Positions 16,719-24,816 of a stretch of 28,069 nucleotides of DNA are shown here, in pieces. The notes beneath the pieces were generated by a model. The model worked only from the letters and a program-made list of their open reading frames with translations. It had not been told where the DNA came from and searched no databases. Made by a program: the position numbers and the translations under genes. Numbering within the stretch: the stretch's first letter is position 1; the number at the start of each line of letters is the position of its first letter. Origin of the DNA: M3007 sp038249605 (GTDB taxonomy: Bacteria; Bacteroidota; Bacteroidia; Chitinophagales; Saprospiraceae). The stretch lies in contig JBBSDH010000028.1 of NCBI GenBank assembly GCA_038249605.1, positions 1 to 28,069 of the forward strand, read 5' to 3'.

Positions 16719-18914
16719 TCATTGCTGGGTAGCAATACCACGTCGTGCAAGTTTTTGGCGGCAATCGGCTATGGCAGTTTCCACAAAAGTTTTGGGATTC
16801 TGATCAATACTGACCTCTTCCTTGAGCTTATCCAGGTCATCTTCCAGTTCGGGCAGCAGTTTTTGCATGATTTGCAAATTGTACAATGCCTGGTTCCAGG
16901 CCCCTGCCTCGTAAAAAGTTTCGTACATACGCTGTCGGATGCTGAACTGAAAAATGATGGTTTTAAGCGTGCTTTGTTTGCGCAGCCCCAAGGTCCTGTA
17001 CCAATCAGCTATGTGCTTCTTTTCAACACGCTCACGGTCTGCACGCATGCGCAGCGACACGATCTGGTTCAGGCTATCATAGGATTTCAGGCTGTCGAAC
17101 GACAGATAATACCGTTTCAGTGCATTGGCATATTCGTCTTTGAAAAAAAGCGAATCACCCACAACCAGGTTTTCCTCCACAATGGAGCGGTGTAAACTTT
17201 GAAAACGTCGTGTTATGTTGAGCTCGCGCTGCGGATCGGCCGGTGAAATACCCTTGCGCAACACCCATGATTTGAAAGGATTGGAGGCCAGTTCCTCCAT
17301 GGCAGGTACGGCGGCATTGTAGAGCTCATCGGCAGCGTTGCGCGATGCCTGGCGCATGTCGCTGTGCAGGGTATCCACCCAGTTCCAGCCAAACCATAAA
17401 GCAAAAAGCAACGATAAAATAAGGGATGCAACCGACCATACGGCCACCCGCCGCGCCAGTTTACGGCGTTCGTGCAGATCGCGGATTTGGGCTTCGGTGT
17501 CTTCACGCCGTTTGGCTTCATCAAGCAACCGTTGCTCAAGTTCTGCCTTTTCCCTGTCAGCCTGCTCCAGATTTCGGCGTGTGTCACGCGAGGTGATGAT
17601 CGCGGGCAGGAGGGTGTCGTGGCTGATTTCGTAATAATAATCCTCGAGCCGGAGTTCTTTGCGCAGCAGACGTGTTTCCACCAGCGTTTCCAAAAAATCG
17701 TGGCTTACGCCCCAGGTATTGGTTAAAAAATCATCCACCATGCTGCACCTTCGGCCAATGGGCGTTACCAGACTTTCCTCGATCAGACAACGCGCCTTTT
17801 GGACAAACGCTGCGGTATTGTCCACCGGTTTACCGGTTCGCCGCGTGAAGGCCTCGGGCAGGTTTTGCAGTTGCTTTTGGTAAAAATCGCGGATTTCGCG
17901 GTCGAGTCCTTCATGCCCATCGTAATATGCACTACCTACTGTAAAACCTTCCGGTTGTTTTTCGGCAATGATTTTTTCCTCAATGTGCTGGCAAAGGATT
18001 TGAAGATTGAATGCTTCGATCTCGTCGCGCTGCCGAAGCACCGGCAGCTCTTCGCCAGCGGCAAAAGCATCTTCGGCGCTTCTTCCGGCCAAAAAATCTA
18101 GTATTTCAGTCATCGCCCCTTGTTCGTATTCAAACATCGGACTGGCCCACACCCCTTCAGCGGCGGCGGGCGCCTGGATGGCTGCCTGTGCCTGTTTGCG
18201 GTTGAGTGGCTGAAGTTGGTAGCGGTTGTGCAGGATGTTTGGGATGAGCGGACTGATGTCGTCGAGCAGGTGCAAAAAGTCGGAACGGATGGAAATCACC
18301 ACGCGCAACTCCGGCTGTTTTTCCCACCATTGCATGATTTCCGAAGTGAGTGCCGATTCGCCAGACTGGAAGCGTTGCAACAGGGCATGGCGTATGGTTT
18401 CGGGCATGGCCTCGTTGGCCAAGTCGGCCAGGTCGGCTAAAAACTGACGCCGGCTGCTTTCGTTGTGACCCAGTGTAAACACCTCTTCAAACTGGTCGAG
18501 CAGCAGCACGGGAGTGGCCGGCAAACCATCGAGGTCGAATTCGAGGCGTTTCAAATTTTCCCAAAGGGTAGGATTCATGTTGTGCACAGCGTCGCGGGAA
18601 TCGGTTTGCCCCACGGCCGGATGTTTTTCCAGCACGTTGCGCACATGGGTATTGAGCGGTACGGTGGTGTTGTCGAGGCGCAGAAAAAGGGGCACAAAGC
18701 CTTGTTTTTCGAGTTCGGGCGCTACACCGGCCTGGAGAAGGGAGGTTTTTCCGATGCCTGATTTTGCAAACAACACCACCAGCCTTTCGCGCACAACAAG
18801 GTTGGCAAGCCGCTGTATGTCCTCCATACGGCCGTAAAACACGCCGCTTTGGTTGCGTTCGAAGGGTTTCAGGCCCGGATAACGACGCGGTAGTTGTTCG
18901 GCGTTGTTGCTCAT
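16719..18914 (-). CDS. nSTAND1-type NTPase, membrane-anchored
   Basis: A 731-residue protein. It opens with the nSTAND1 signature YPGLKPFERNQSGVFYGR (12-29), followed by the P-loop AKSGIGKTSLL (Walker A, Lys56), Walker B LLLDQFEE (137-144), sensor-type ISIRSDFL and a winged-helix end with YYEISHDTLLPAI. A coiled coil (about 455-489) leads to one membrane helix (about 490-513), then a helical, TPR-like C-terminal part. STAND ATPases act as switch proteins that oligomerise on sensing a trigger; many bacterial ones are immune sensors. The ATG at 18914 is preferred over an in-frame TTG at 18926. It lies after the SIR2/TIR gene on the same strand, with an inverted-repeat element in between, which suggests they form one system. 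The trigger and function are inferred, not shown. Confidence 0.87.
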   Translation of the reverse strand: MSNNAEQLPRRYPGLKPFERNQSGVFYGRMEDIQRLANLVVRERLVVLFAKSGIGKTSLLQAGVAPELEKQGFVPLFLRLDNTTVPLNTHVRNVLEKHPAVGQTDSRDAVHNMNPTLWENLKRLEFDLDGLPATPVLLLDQFEEVFTLGHNESSRRQFLADLADLANEAMPETIRHALLQRFQSGESALTSEIMQWWEKQPELRVVISIRSDFLHLLDDISPLIPNILHNRYQLQPLNRKQAQAAIQAPAAAEGVWASPMFEYEQGAMTEILDFLAGRSAEDAFAAGEELPVLRQRDEIEAFNLQILCQHIEEKIIAEKQPEGFTVGSAYYDGHEGLDREIRDFYQKQLQNLPEAFTRRTGKPVDNTAAFVQKARCLIEESLVTPIGRRCSMVDDFLTNTWGVSHDFLETLVETRLLRKELRLEDYYYEISHDTLLPAIITSRDTRRNLEQADREKAELEQRLLDEAKRREDTEAQIRDLHERRKLARRVAVWSVASLILSLLFALWFGWNWVDTLHSDMRQASRNAADELYNAAVPAMEELASNPFKSWVLRKGISPADPQRELNITRRFQSLHRSIVEENLVVGDSLFFKDEYANALKRYYLSFDSLKSYDSLNQIVSLRMRADRERVEKKHIADWYRTLGLRKQSTLKTIIFQFSIRQRMYETFYEAGAWNQALYNLQIMQKLLPELEDDLDKLKEEVSIDQNPKTFVETAIADCRQKLARRGIATQQ

Positions 18915-18963
18915 GTTGTGTACCAATGTGGTATCAGGGTTTGACAGGTGGCCAAGATAAGGT

Positions 18964-19125
18964 TAGTGCCGCGTCCAGTATATGACAAACAGTTTCGCGG
19001 CCCTATTTTTCGCTCAATGTCGTTATTCGTCGGTTAAAATGTCCCGCATTTCGCCCTCCTCAGGCCTAATTGAGCAAAATATTAGGTTTCGCCAAACTTT
19101 ACGTCATTTACTGGACGCGGCACTA
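18964..19125. mobile_element. 162-base MITE-like inverted-repeat element
   Basis: The ends are TAGTGCCGCGTCCAGTA in inverted orientation, then one mismatch and ATGAC (23-base termini, one mismatch: 18964-18986 and 19103-19125). The similarity continues imperfectly inward to GCTCAAT (to 19018 and from 19069), leaving a 50-base centre. It has no coding capacity. The outer TAG of the right end is the stop codon of the SIR2/TIR gene. I could not assign it to an IS family; a neighbouring GCCAAG on both sides is not flush with both ends, so no clear target duplication is seen. Confidence 0.7.
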
Positions 19126-20484
19126 GCCAAGTGTTTCCACATATTTTTTCAACGTTTCAGCGATGTCCGAAAAGTGAACATCTTCCTGTCCATTGCCAAA
19201 TACCGCCTGGTTTTTGGTTGGTCGCGTAGTTTTAAGCGTGCCCAAAGGCGTACCTTCGAGGCTTATGTTTTTAAGTATGATGGGCATGACGAGGAACTTG
19301 GCACGCGGGTTGTTGCGGGCTGCAAGTTCGTTGAGCAGGTTGATCGCCGGATTGGAGTCGTCGAAAAAATCAGCAGTAATCAAGGGCAAAACCACCTGAC
19401 ACTGGTCTATCTTTTCTTGGATCCAAACCTGCACATCGCCGGCTCCTACAGCATCGCGCAGGGTATGTAGGCGCAGTTTGAGTGGTTTCAGGTGTTTGAT
19501 GAGCAGTTGACATGCCTGGTCATCGGCGCTTTCGTTGTGCAGGATGAGTACATCGGCGAGTGCTTCGCTCGAATCGCTGACGGCATGTCCGTCCAGGCTT
19601 CGGTAATGTTCGAGCAGGTTGGAAACAAACGTTTCGATGTCTATTTTTGGAAACACCATGCGGAATTCACCTTGAAAAAACACCTTGGCATGTGGTCCGG
19701 CATCGGGCTCGCCTTTCAACGGATAGGCAAAGGGTTGGATGTTGTTGCGGCTGTTTTTAAACAGCGCATCGAAGAGCAGGCGCACGCTCCAATCTTCAAA
19801 ATCGAAACCCATAAACAGGTAAAAACGCGGCAGATTGAAAGCGGCGAGCAAACTGTCGGGCAGTCTTTCGTGCTGTGCTCCTGTAATTTTATTCACATAC
19901 CCGAGTTGGTCGTTGTACGTTAGCACCAACGATTCAGGTTTTTTGTAAAATCCAAAAAGGTTGTACACGAGTGGCGGCGCATCGTCGCCGAAAGTATAAA
20001 GGGGGTCGGGACTGCTTTTACGGAAATTGTAAAAATCAAACTGGTAATCGCGGACGGCCTGGGCGTAGTAGCGGGCAAAAAAATCGTCGGGCGAGGTGGT
20101 GACAATGATTTTGAAGGGCAGATCGGCGAGTTGTTCGAGCATTGGATGCAGGTCTGCTTCGCGCTCGGCTTTTTGGTAAAAATCCTGTACGGCTGCGATG
20201 ATCATGGTATCCGACAGCATGTTGCGCATTCGCAGGGTGCTGCACACCTGCGTGAGCGAGTCTTCTTCAGAGGGTGTAAGTGTGAGTTTGTGTACCTGTG
20301 CGAGGTGGCGGGCGCACAGCTCCGTTAGCGGCATGTACGAGCCGTTGGGCTGGCGGGAGGCAATGGCTGAGGGACCGAGAAAAAGCACACAACTTCCATC
20401 GCGAATCTGTCGTGCCATATTTTGATACAAGACCGCAGGCAGTTCGGCGGCGGTAGCGTCAGGTCGGGAATCGGTTGTTGGCAT
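19123..20484 (-). CDS. SIR2-like domain fused to TIR-like domain
   Basis: A 453-residue cytoplasmic protein. Residues about 20-290 form a SIR2_2-like fold: SCVLFLGPSAIA (nucleotide loop, 31-42), KIIVTTSPDDFF (125-136), and LVYNLFGFYKKPESLVLTYND (172-192). Compared with active SIR2 NADases (TTNxD and the HG motif), Asn is replaced by Ser131 and His by Phe177. From residue 310 a TIR-like domain follows (ADVLILHNESADDQ, VWIQEKIDQCQVVLPLITADFF, NLLNEL), with Glu386 at the place of the TIR catalytic glutamate. It starts at ATG 20484 behind heptamer repeats and is followed by the nSTAND gene. SIR2 and TIR domains occur in bacterial conflict systems that deplete NAD; an anti-phage role here is inference. 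Its stop codon lies in the terminus of the element at 18964-19125. Confidence 0.8.
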   Translation of the reverse strand: MPTTDSRPDATAAELPAVLYQNMARQIRDGSCVLFLGPSAIASRQPNGSYMPLTELCARHLAQVHKLTLTPSEEDSLTQVCSTLRMRNMLSDTMIIAAVQDFYQKAEREADLHPMLEQLADLPFKIIVTTSPDDFFARYYAQAVRDYQFDFYNFRKSSPDPLYTFGDDAPPLVYNLFGFYKKPESLVLTYNDQLGYVNKITGAQHERLPDSLLAAFNLPRFYLFMGFDFEDWSVRLLFDALFKNSRNNIQPFAYPLKGEPDAGPHAKVFFQGEFRMVFPKIDIETFVSNLLEHYRSLDGHAVSDSSEALADVLILHNESADDQACQLLIKHLKPLKLRLHTLRDAVGAGDVQVWIQEKIDQCQVVLPLITADFFDDSNPAINLLNELAARNNPRAKFLVMPIILKNISLEGTPLGTLKTTRPTKNQAVFGNGQEDVHFSDIAETLKKYVETLG

Positions 20485-20490
20485 GGATGA

Positions 20491-20518
20491 AGTTTAAAGT
20501 TCAAAGTTTAAAGTTTAA
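20491..20518. repeat. Heptamer tandem repeat before the SIR2/TIR gene
   Basis: Four 7-base units AGTTTAA, AGTTCAA, AGTTTAA, AGTTTAA end seven bases upstream of the ATG of the SIR2/TIR gene, where the ribosome binding region would be. The rest of the gap 20519-20657 shows no gene; TATCTTTA near 20563-20570 (minus strand) is a weak promoter candidate. Confidence 0.7.
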
Positions 20519-20657
20519 AATGTGAAGGCTTAAACGGCGAACTTTGAGCACATAAAGATACAAATTATACCATACAAAATGCGTACCGCTTTCAGCAGCA
20601 AGGGTGGTAAAGAAAAAGGCAAAGAGGGAAATGTGTAAAACAGCCTTAAAAAACAGC

Positions 20658-20691
20658 ATGGGCCATCCTGAAAATATTCAGAATGACCCAT
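20658..20691 (-). terminator. Hairpin terminator of the DUF4271-hemD operon
   Basis: A 15-bp stem in RNA terms (two G-U pairs) around a 4-base loop: ATGGGCCATCCTGAA opposite TTCAGAATGACCCAT. On the minus strand it is followed by GCTGTTTTTTAAGG. It lies 29 bases after the hemD stop and separates hemD from the SIR2/TIR gene. Confidence 0.75.
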
Positions 20692-20719
20692 GTTTATTTT
20701 AAACCAACAGGCCTGGTGC

Positions 20720-21505
20720 TTATTGAGGCTTGTTGGAAATTTTCAGGTAATTTTCGAGGGCGACTGCGATGGAAGGAGCTTCCGGAGCGCCGGCCTGGAT
20801 GTTGACCGTCATGCCGCTTTCGGTTACCGCTTTGTTGGCAAAGGTTCCGAACACACAGATGCGTCGGTCGTCCTGTTTAAAATCGGGGAACTGTTCAAAC
20901 ATCGATTTGATCTCGAGGGCCGAGAAAAAAGCGATGATGTCGTATTTGATGTCTTTCAGATCGGTCAGATCCGTATTCACAGTACGGTACATCACGGCTT
21001 CCTGGATGGGAACCTTGAGGTCGGCAAAAAACTTAAAAATATCGGGGTTGCCTTGATCTGAACAGGGAATGAAAAATTTTTCTTCCTTATTACGCTGAAC
21101 GTAGGCTTTGAGTTCAAGAATGGACTTGTTGCCATTGAACACCTTGCGTTTGCGGAACATGATGAACTTCTGCAAATAGTTGGCAATGGTTTCTGTTGCA
21201 CAGAAGTATTTGGTTTCTTCCGACATTTTGATGCGCAGTTCGGCGCACAGTCGAAAAAAGTGATCCACAGCTGTTTTACTGGTAAAAACGATGGCCGTGT
21301 AGTCGTTCGGATAAACGCGATTCTTGCGGTATTCCTTCTCGGTCAATCCCTCAACCGTTACAAACGGCACAAAATCGATGCGCACGTTGAAACGTTTTTC
21401 CAAGTCGTCGTACTGTGAACGTACGGCGGGGTTGGGTTGGGAAATAAGAATGTTGTGAACTTTCTTGAAGGCTTCTCCTTGAACAGGTGCAGCGGTTGCA
21501 GACAT
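20720..21505 (-). CDS. hemD: Uroporphyrinogen-III synthase
   Basis: A 261-residue protein of the HemD type as found in Bacteroidota. Visible features: an N-terminal ILISQPNP strand, DYTAIVFTSKTAVDHFF (HemD core motif), a middle IPCSDQGNPDI, the AVMYRTVNTDL linker and IIAFFSALEIKSMFEQF, ending in VNIQAGAPEAPSIAVALENYL. It closes and isomerises hydroxymethylbilane to uroporphyrinogen III in the cytoplasm, on the path to haem and sirohaem. It is downstream of the DUF4271 gene with a 59-base gap, a pairing I know from many Bacteroidota, and ends at a hairpin terminator. Sequence conservation in this family is low, but the pattern and neighbour agree. Confidence 0.85.
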   Translation of the reverse strand: MSATAAPVQGEAFKKVHNILISQPNPAVRSQYDDLEKRFNVRIDFVPFVTVEGLTEKEYRKNRVYPNDYTAIVFTSKTAVDHFFRLCAELRIKMSEETKYFCATETIANYLQKFIMFRKRKVFNGNKSILELKAYVQRNKEEKFFIPCSDQGNPDIFKFFADLKVPIQEAVMYRTVNTDLTDLKDIKYDIIAFFSALEIKSMFEQFPDFKQDDRRICVFGTFANKAVTESGMTVNIQAGAPEAPSIAVALENYLKISNKPQ

Positions 21506-21564
21506 TCGGGAGCTGTGTTTATGTGAAGTGAGGTTGTTTCAGTATGCCGGTGATTTGGTAACCA

Positions 21565-22458
21565 TCAGATGCCCATTTGAAGCATCGCTAACTTTACCAA
21601 AAGTACCATAGGCGCTATTTCAACTGTGCAAAGGTACAATAAAAAATGGAATGGGTTATCCTGCAAAATTTTACGGCCTATGGAACTGGCCCTAAAAGCG
21701 CGGTAAGTGTAAAAAACAAGCACCAAGCCCAGCGTCCAAAAAACCAAAAAACCATCGAAATGGCCGGAAAAAGCGATCAAAAAGTTGAATGGCAACAAAA
21801 ATAGGCCTAGAACACAATTGAAAATGATGATGAGAAAATGGTAACGCCCAACCTCGGCATCCACCGGAAAAAGTGCCCTGGCAACGCCGAGCAGCATATG
21901 TTTGGAGGTAAAAACAACAATGGCCAGCGCCAGACAAAGTATCAGGAACATGCCGTTGTTGTAGCGTTCCCCTGCAAAGTATCGTATGACCAGAAAAACA
22001 AGCAGTCCGGCATTGAGCAAAAAATTGACGTAAAGCATCAGGTACGGACCATTGCCGATCAATCCGGTCGCTTCCCGTTGTACCAGCGTGAGGGCATTGT
22101 CGTTCAAAAAACCCCGCCAGGCTTTGTATACTGCCGGACGGTTTAAGGCTACCGACAACGTGAAAAAGCCCAAAATCAGTGCAAACACCCAAAACAGCAC
22201 AGCCGTATTCAAACTGTTGCCTTTCGGCAATTCTCGAATCGGGCGAAATGTTTCGCCACTGGTGGCTGAGGCGCCTGGTTCCGTGTGGGAAACCACATCG
22301 AAGGGGTTGACAAAAGCGGCTGAATCGGGCAGAGAAGCCAATAAAACATCCTTCGGCAGACGGTGTTCAAGATCGAACGGATTGAGCGCAACCGCTTGTC
22401 CGCCAACCGAACAAATCGTTGCAACGCAAAAAACCAACAGGCTCAACATTCGTCTCAT
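21565..22458 (-). CDS. DUF4271 membrane protein
   Basis: A 297-residue protein with an N-terminal signal or anchor segment (RRMLSLLVFCVATICSVGG), a short periplasmic part with two NPFD motifs, and then about six to seven membrane helices (for example TAVLFWVFALILGFFTLSVA and GFLVFWTLGLVLVFYTY). This is the DUF4271 family, whose gene regularly precedes hemD in Bacteroidota; its role is not established. ATG at 22458 is chosen because the signal segment begins there; the reading from 22524 adds a non-signal stretch. A -7 element at 22463-22470 lies so close that the transcript may be leaderless. Confidence 0.83.
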   Translation of the reverse strand: MRRMLSLLVFCVATICSVGGQAVALNPFDLEHRLPKDVLLASLPDSAAFVNPFDVVSHTEPGASATSGETFRPIRELPKGNSLNTAVLFWVFALILGFFTLSVALNRPAVYKAWRGFLNDNALTLVQREATGLIGNGPYLMLYVNFLLNAGLLVFLVIRYFAGERYNNGMFLILCLALAIVVFTSKHMLLGVARALFPVDAEVGRYHFLIIIFNCVLGLFLLPFNFLIAFSGHFDGFLVFWTLGLVLVFYTYRAFRASSIGRKILQDNPFHFLLYLCTVEIAPMVLLVKLAMLQMGI

Positions 22459-22462
22459 GCCA

Positions 22463-22470
22463 CAAAGATA
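22463..22470 (-). promoter_or_regulatory. -7 element of the DUF4271-hemD operon
   Basis: TATCTTTG on the minus strand matches TAnnTTTG and ends five bases before the ATG at 22458. Transcription would start at or near the A of that ATG. No TTG stands at the -33 distance. Confidence 0.35.
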
Positions 22471-22590
22471 CAGTTGCAGGCAACATTCCCCACTTCCTGC
22501 CCAATAACTTAAGACATTTACCATACCTTTACCCTTTCTTTAACCGACCAACAGGCACCAAAACCTGCTCACAACCAGCTTCCTCCAAAC

Positions 22591-23859
22591 ATGCAAATAG
22601 ACGTCATCCTCGGCCTGCAATGGGGCGACGAGGGCAAAGGCAAAATTGTTGATTATCTGGCCAGCCAGTACGACATAGTTGCCCGCTTTCAGGGCGGTCC
22701 CAACGCTGGCCACACCCTCAAGTTCGGCGGCAACAAATACGTGCTCCACACCATCCCTTCCGGCATCTTCCGCCCAAGTCTGATCAACCTCATCGGAAAT
22801 GGCGTGGTGCTCGACCCCGTGGTTTTTGAGCGCGAACTACAATCGCTTGAACAAAGTAAGGTTAAGTTCCGCAAACGCCTGCTCATTTCGCGCAAAGCCC
22901 ACCTCATCCTGCCCACCCACCGGTGGCTCGACGCTGCAAGCGAAGCCCACAAAGGCGCCTCCAAAATAGGCTCCACACTGAAAGGTATCGGTCCGACCTA
23001 CATGGACAAAACCGGCCGCAATGGTTTGCGTGTGGGCGATACCGAACAACCCGGTTTCCACGACCAGTACAACGCACTCAAACAAAAACACCTTGAGCTG
23101 CTGAAAATATATCCGGAAATACCGTTCGACCTGGAAGCCGCAGAAAAAGCATTTTTTTCCAGCCTCAATACACTGCGCGAACTTCCTTTTGTCGATTCCG
23201 AATACTACATCAACGACGCACTGGCCAACGGCAAACGTATCCTTGCCGAAGGCGCCCAGGGTTCGATGCTCGACATCGACTTCGGAACCTACCCTTTCGT
23301 TACGTCTTCCAACACCATCACGGCCGGCGTTTGTACCGGTCTTGGCGTCGCTCCACAACGCATTGGCCGCGTGATTGGCATCACCAAAGCCTACTGCACA
23401 CGGGTAGGCGGCGGTCCTTTCCCTACCGAGCTCGACAACGAGATCGGGGAAAAATTGCGCAAAGAAGGTATGGAATTCGGCTCGACCACCGGCAGGCCCC
23501 GCCGTTGTGGCTGGATCGACCTGCCCCAACTGCGCTACAGCATCCTGCTCAACGGTGTGACGGAATTGTGCATGACCAAAATCGACGTGCTCAATACCTT
23601 CTCCAGCATCGGCGCTGCCACACACTACAAATATGGCGGCCGCAAACACATCGAACTACCTTACGACCTGTGCAACATTGCTGTTGACCCCATTTACAAA
23701 ATGTTCAAAGGATGGATGGATAACCTCGACGATGCCAAAGACTACAACGACCTGCCCGACCGCGCCCGCGATTTCCTCGCAGCAGTCGAAAACTACCTCG
23801 GCGTGCCCATCAACATGATTTCTACCGGACCTGAACGGGAAAAACTCATCATCCGGTAA
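22591..23859 (+). CDS. purA: Adenylosuccinate synthetase
   Basis: A 422-residue enzyme of normal length. It has the GTP-binding GDEGKGK (12-18, catalytic Asp13), GGPNAGHT with His41, LIGNGVVLDP, KGIGPTYMDK and EGAQGSMLDIDFGTYPFVTSSNT, and ends with the GTP-binding TKIDVLN region and RARDFLAAVENYLGVPI. It joins IMP and aspartate using GTP to make adenylosuccinate in AMP synthesis. The ATG at 22591 is the natural start. The gap to the divergent DUF4271 gene holds TACCTTTA (22524-22531), a one-mismatch -7 candidate. mscS begins eight bases after its stop, suggesting a shared transcript. Confidence 0.97.
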   Translation: MQIDVILGLQWGDEGKGKIVDYLASQYDIVARFQGGPNAGHTLKFGGNKYVLHTIPSGIFRPSLINLIGNGVVLDPVVFERELQSLEQSKVKFRKRLLISRKAHLILPTHRWLDAASEAHKGASKIGSTLKGIGPTYMDKTGRNGLRVGDTEQPGFHDQYNALKQKHLELLKIYPEIPFDLEAAEKAFFSSLNTLRELPFVDSEYYINDALANGKRILAEGAQGSMLDIDFGTYPFVTSSNTITAGVCTGLGVAPQRIGRVIGITKAYCTRVGGGPFPTELDNEIGEKLRKEGMEFGSTTGRPRRCGWIDLPQLRYSILLNGVTELCMTKIDVLNTFSSIGAATHYKYGGRKHIELPYDLCNIAVDPIYKMFKGWMDNLDDAKDYNDLPDRARDFLAAVENYLGVPINMISTGPEREKLIIR

Positions 23860-23867
23860 CAACTTTT

Positions 23868-24731
23868 ATGGACATCTTCCTGCAATACAAACTCCTCGAA
23901 TGGAGCGGCTACCAACTTACCGTGGGCAAAATGGCCGGCGTGGCAGCAACGTTTGTCTTTATGTGGCTGGTGTTGTCCGTTGTTCGCCGATTGCTCAACA
24001 GCGGGATCAAACGTGGCCGATGGGACAGCGGCAGAGGGCATTCCCTTTTCCTCATCGTGCAATACCTTCTGTGGCTGCTTGCAGCGATGGCCACGTTGAA
24101 AGTACTGGGCATTGACATCTCCGTTTTGCTCGCAGGATCAGCAGCCGTTTTGGTGGGCATCACACTGGGCTTGCAACAGATATTCCGCGACATAGCCTCG
24201 GGCGTTTTTATCCTGTTTGAAGGCACCATCGAAATTGGTGATGTTTTGCTTGTAGACGGCGTGTTGGGAAGGGTCATTGAAATCAACCTGCGCACTTCCA
24301 AAATACGCACCACAGACGGCATGACGGTGATCGTACCCAACAACAAGTTCATCATCGAAAAAGTGAACAACTGGAGCGATCAGGGAGGTAAACCTTCACG
24401 GTTCTCCATCAACGTAACGATAGCCAATACCTGCGATGAAAACGTGATTGCTCAATGGTTGCTGGATTGCGCACGCGCCCACAAGGATGTTGTTAACGAC
24501 GACGAAAAGCGTCAGTCCGCCGTCAGGCTTATCGATTTCAACAAAACCGACCTTCAGTTCGAACTCCAGTTCTGGACCCTGCTCAAATTCGAAGTGGATA
24601 CAGTGCGCAGCGACCTGCGTTTTGCCATTCGCGAACGTTTTCGAATGGAAGGTATTCAAGGCGGAGAGCCTGTGGATGTGGCTAAGCCGCAGCTGCAGCC
24701 AGGGAATGAAAACCCCAAAGAGGAAGAATAA
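23868..24731 (+). CDS. Small-conductance mechanosensitive channel, MscS family
   Basis: A 287-residue inner-membrane protein. Three hydrophobic segments lie at about 18-40, 58-77 and 84-105; the last is the glycine/alanine-rich pore helix (LAGSAAVLVGITLGLQQI). The MscS core follows with FRDIASGVFILFEGTIEIGD, the beta-domain VIEINLRTSKIRTTDG and VIVPNNKFIIEKVNNWS, then a C-terminal alpha/beta part. It should open under membrane tension and release solutes on hypo-osmotic shock. Length fits the short MscS form. It follows purA at eight bases. A weak hairpin (ATGACC/GGTCAT, 24757-24777) after the stop may end the transcript. Confidence 0.92.
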   Translation: MDIFLQYKLLEWSGYQLTVGKMAGVAATFVFMWLVLSVVRRLLNSGIKRGRWDSGRGHSLFLIVQYLLWLLAAMATLKVLGIDISVLLAGSAAVLVGITLGLQQIFRDIASGVFILFEGTIEIGDVLLVDGVLGRVIEINLRTSKIRTTDGMTVIVPNNKFIIEKVNNWSDQGGKPSRFSINVTIANTCDENVIAQWLLDCARAHKDVVNDDEKRQSAVRLIDFNKTDLQFELQFWTLLKFEVDTVRSDLRFAIRERFRMEGIQGGEPVDVAKPQLQPGNENPKEEE

Positions 24732-24816
24732 CCGTTCCACTTGTTTATTAAAAGGCATGACCAGAAGTTTAGGTCATTGTTAAACATGAAGTAGGTTTAA
24801 ACATAAAATAAAACAA

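Noticed and set aside
18951..19131. GCCAAG on both sides of the MITE-like element as a target-site duplication
   Set aside because: The left copy is seven bases away from the element end while the right copy is flush, so it is not a proper duplication.
22837..23649. 270-codon open frame on the minus strand
   Set aside because: It lies entirely inside purA, whose product is certain, and its translation is compositionally odd with no recognisable motif.
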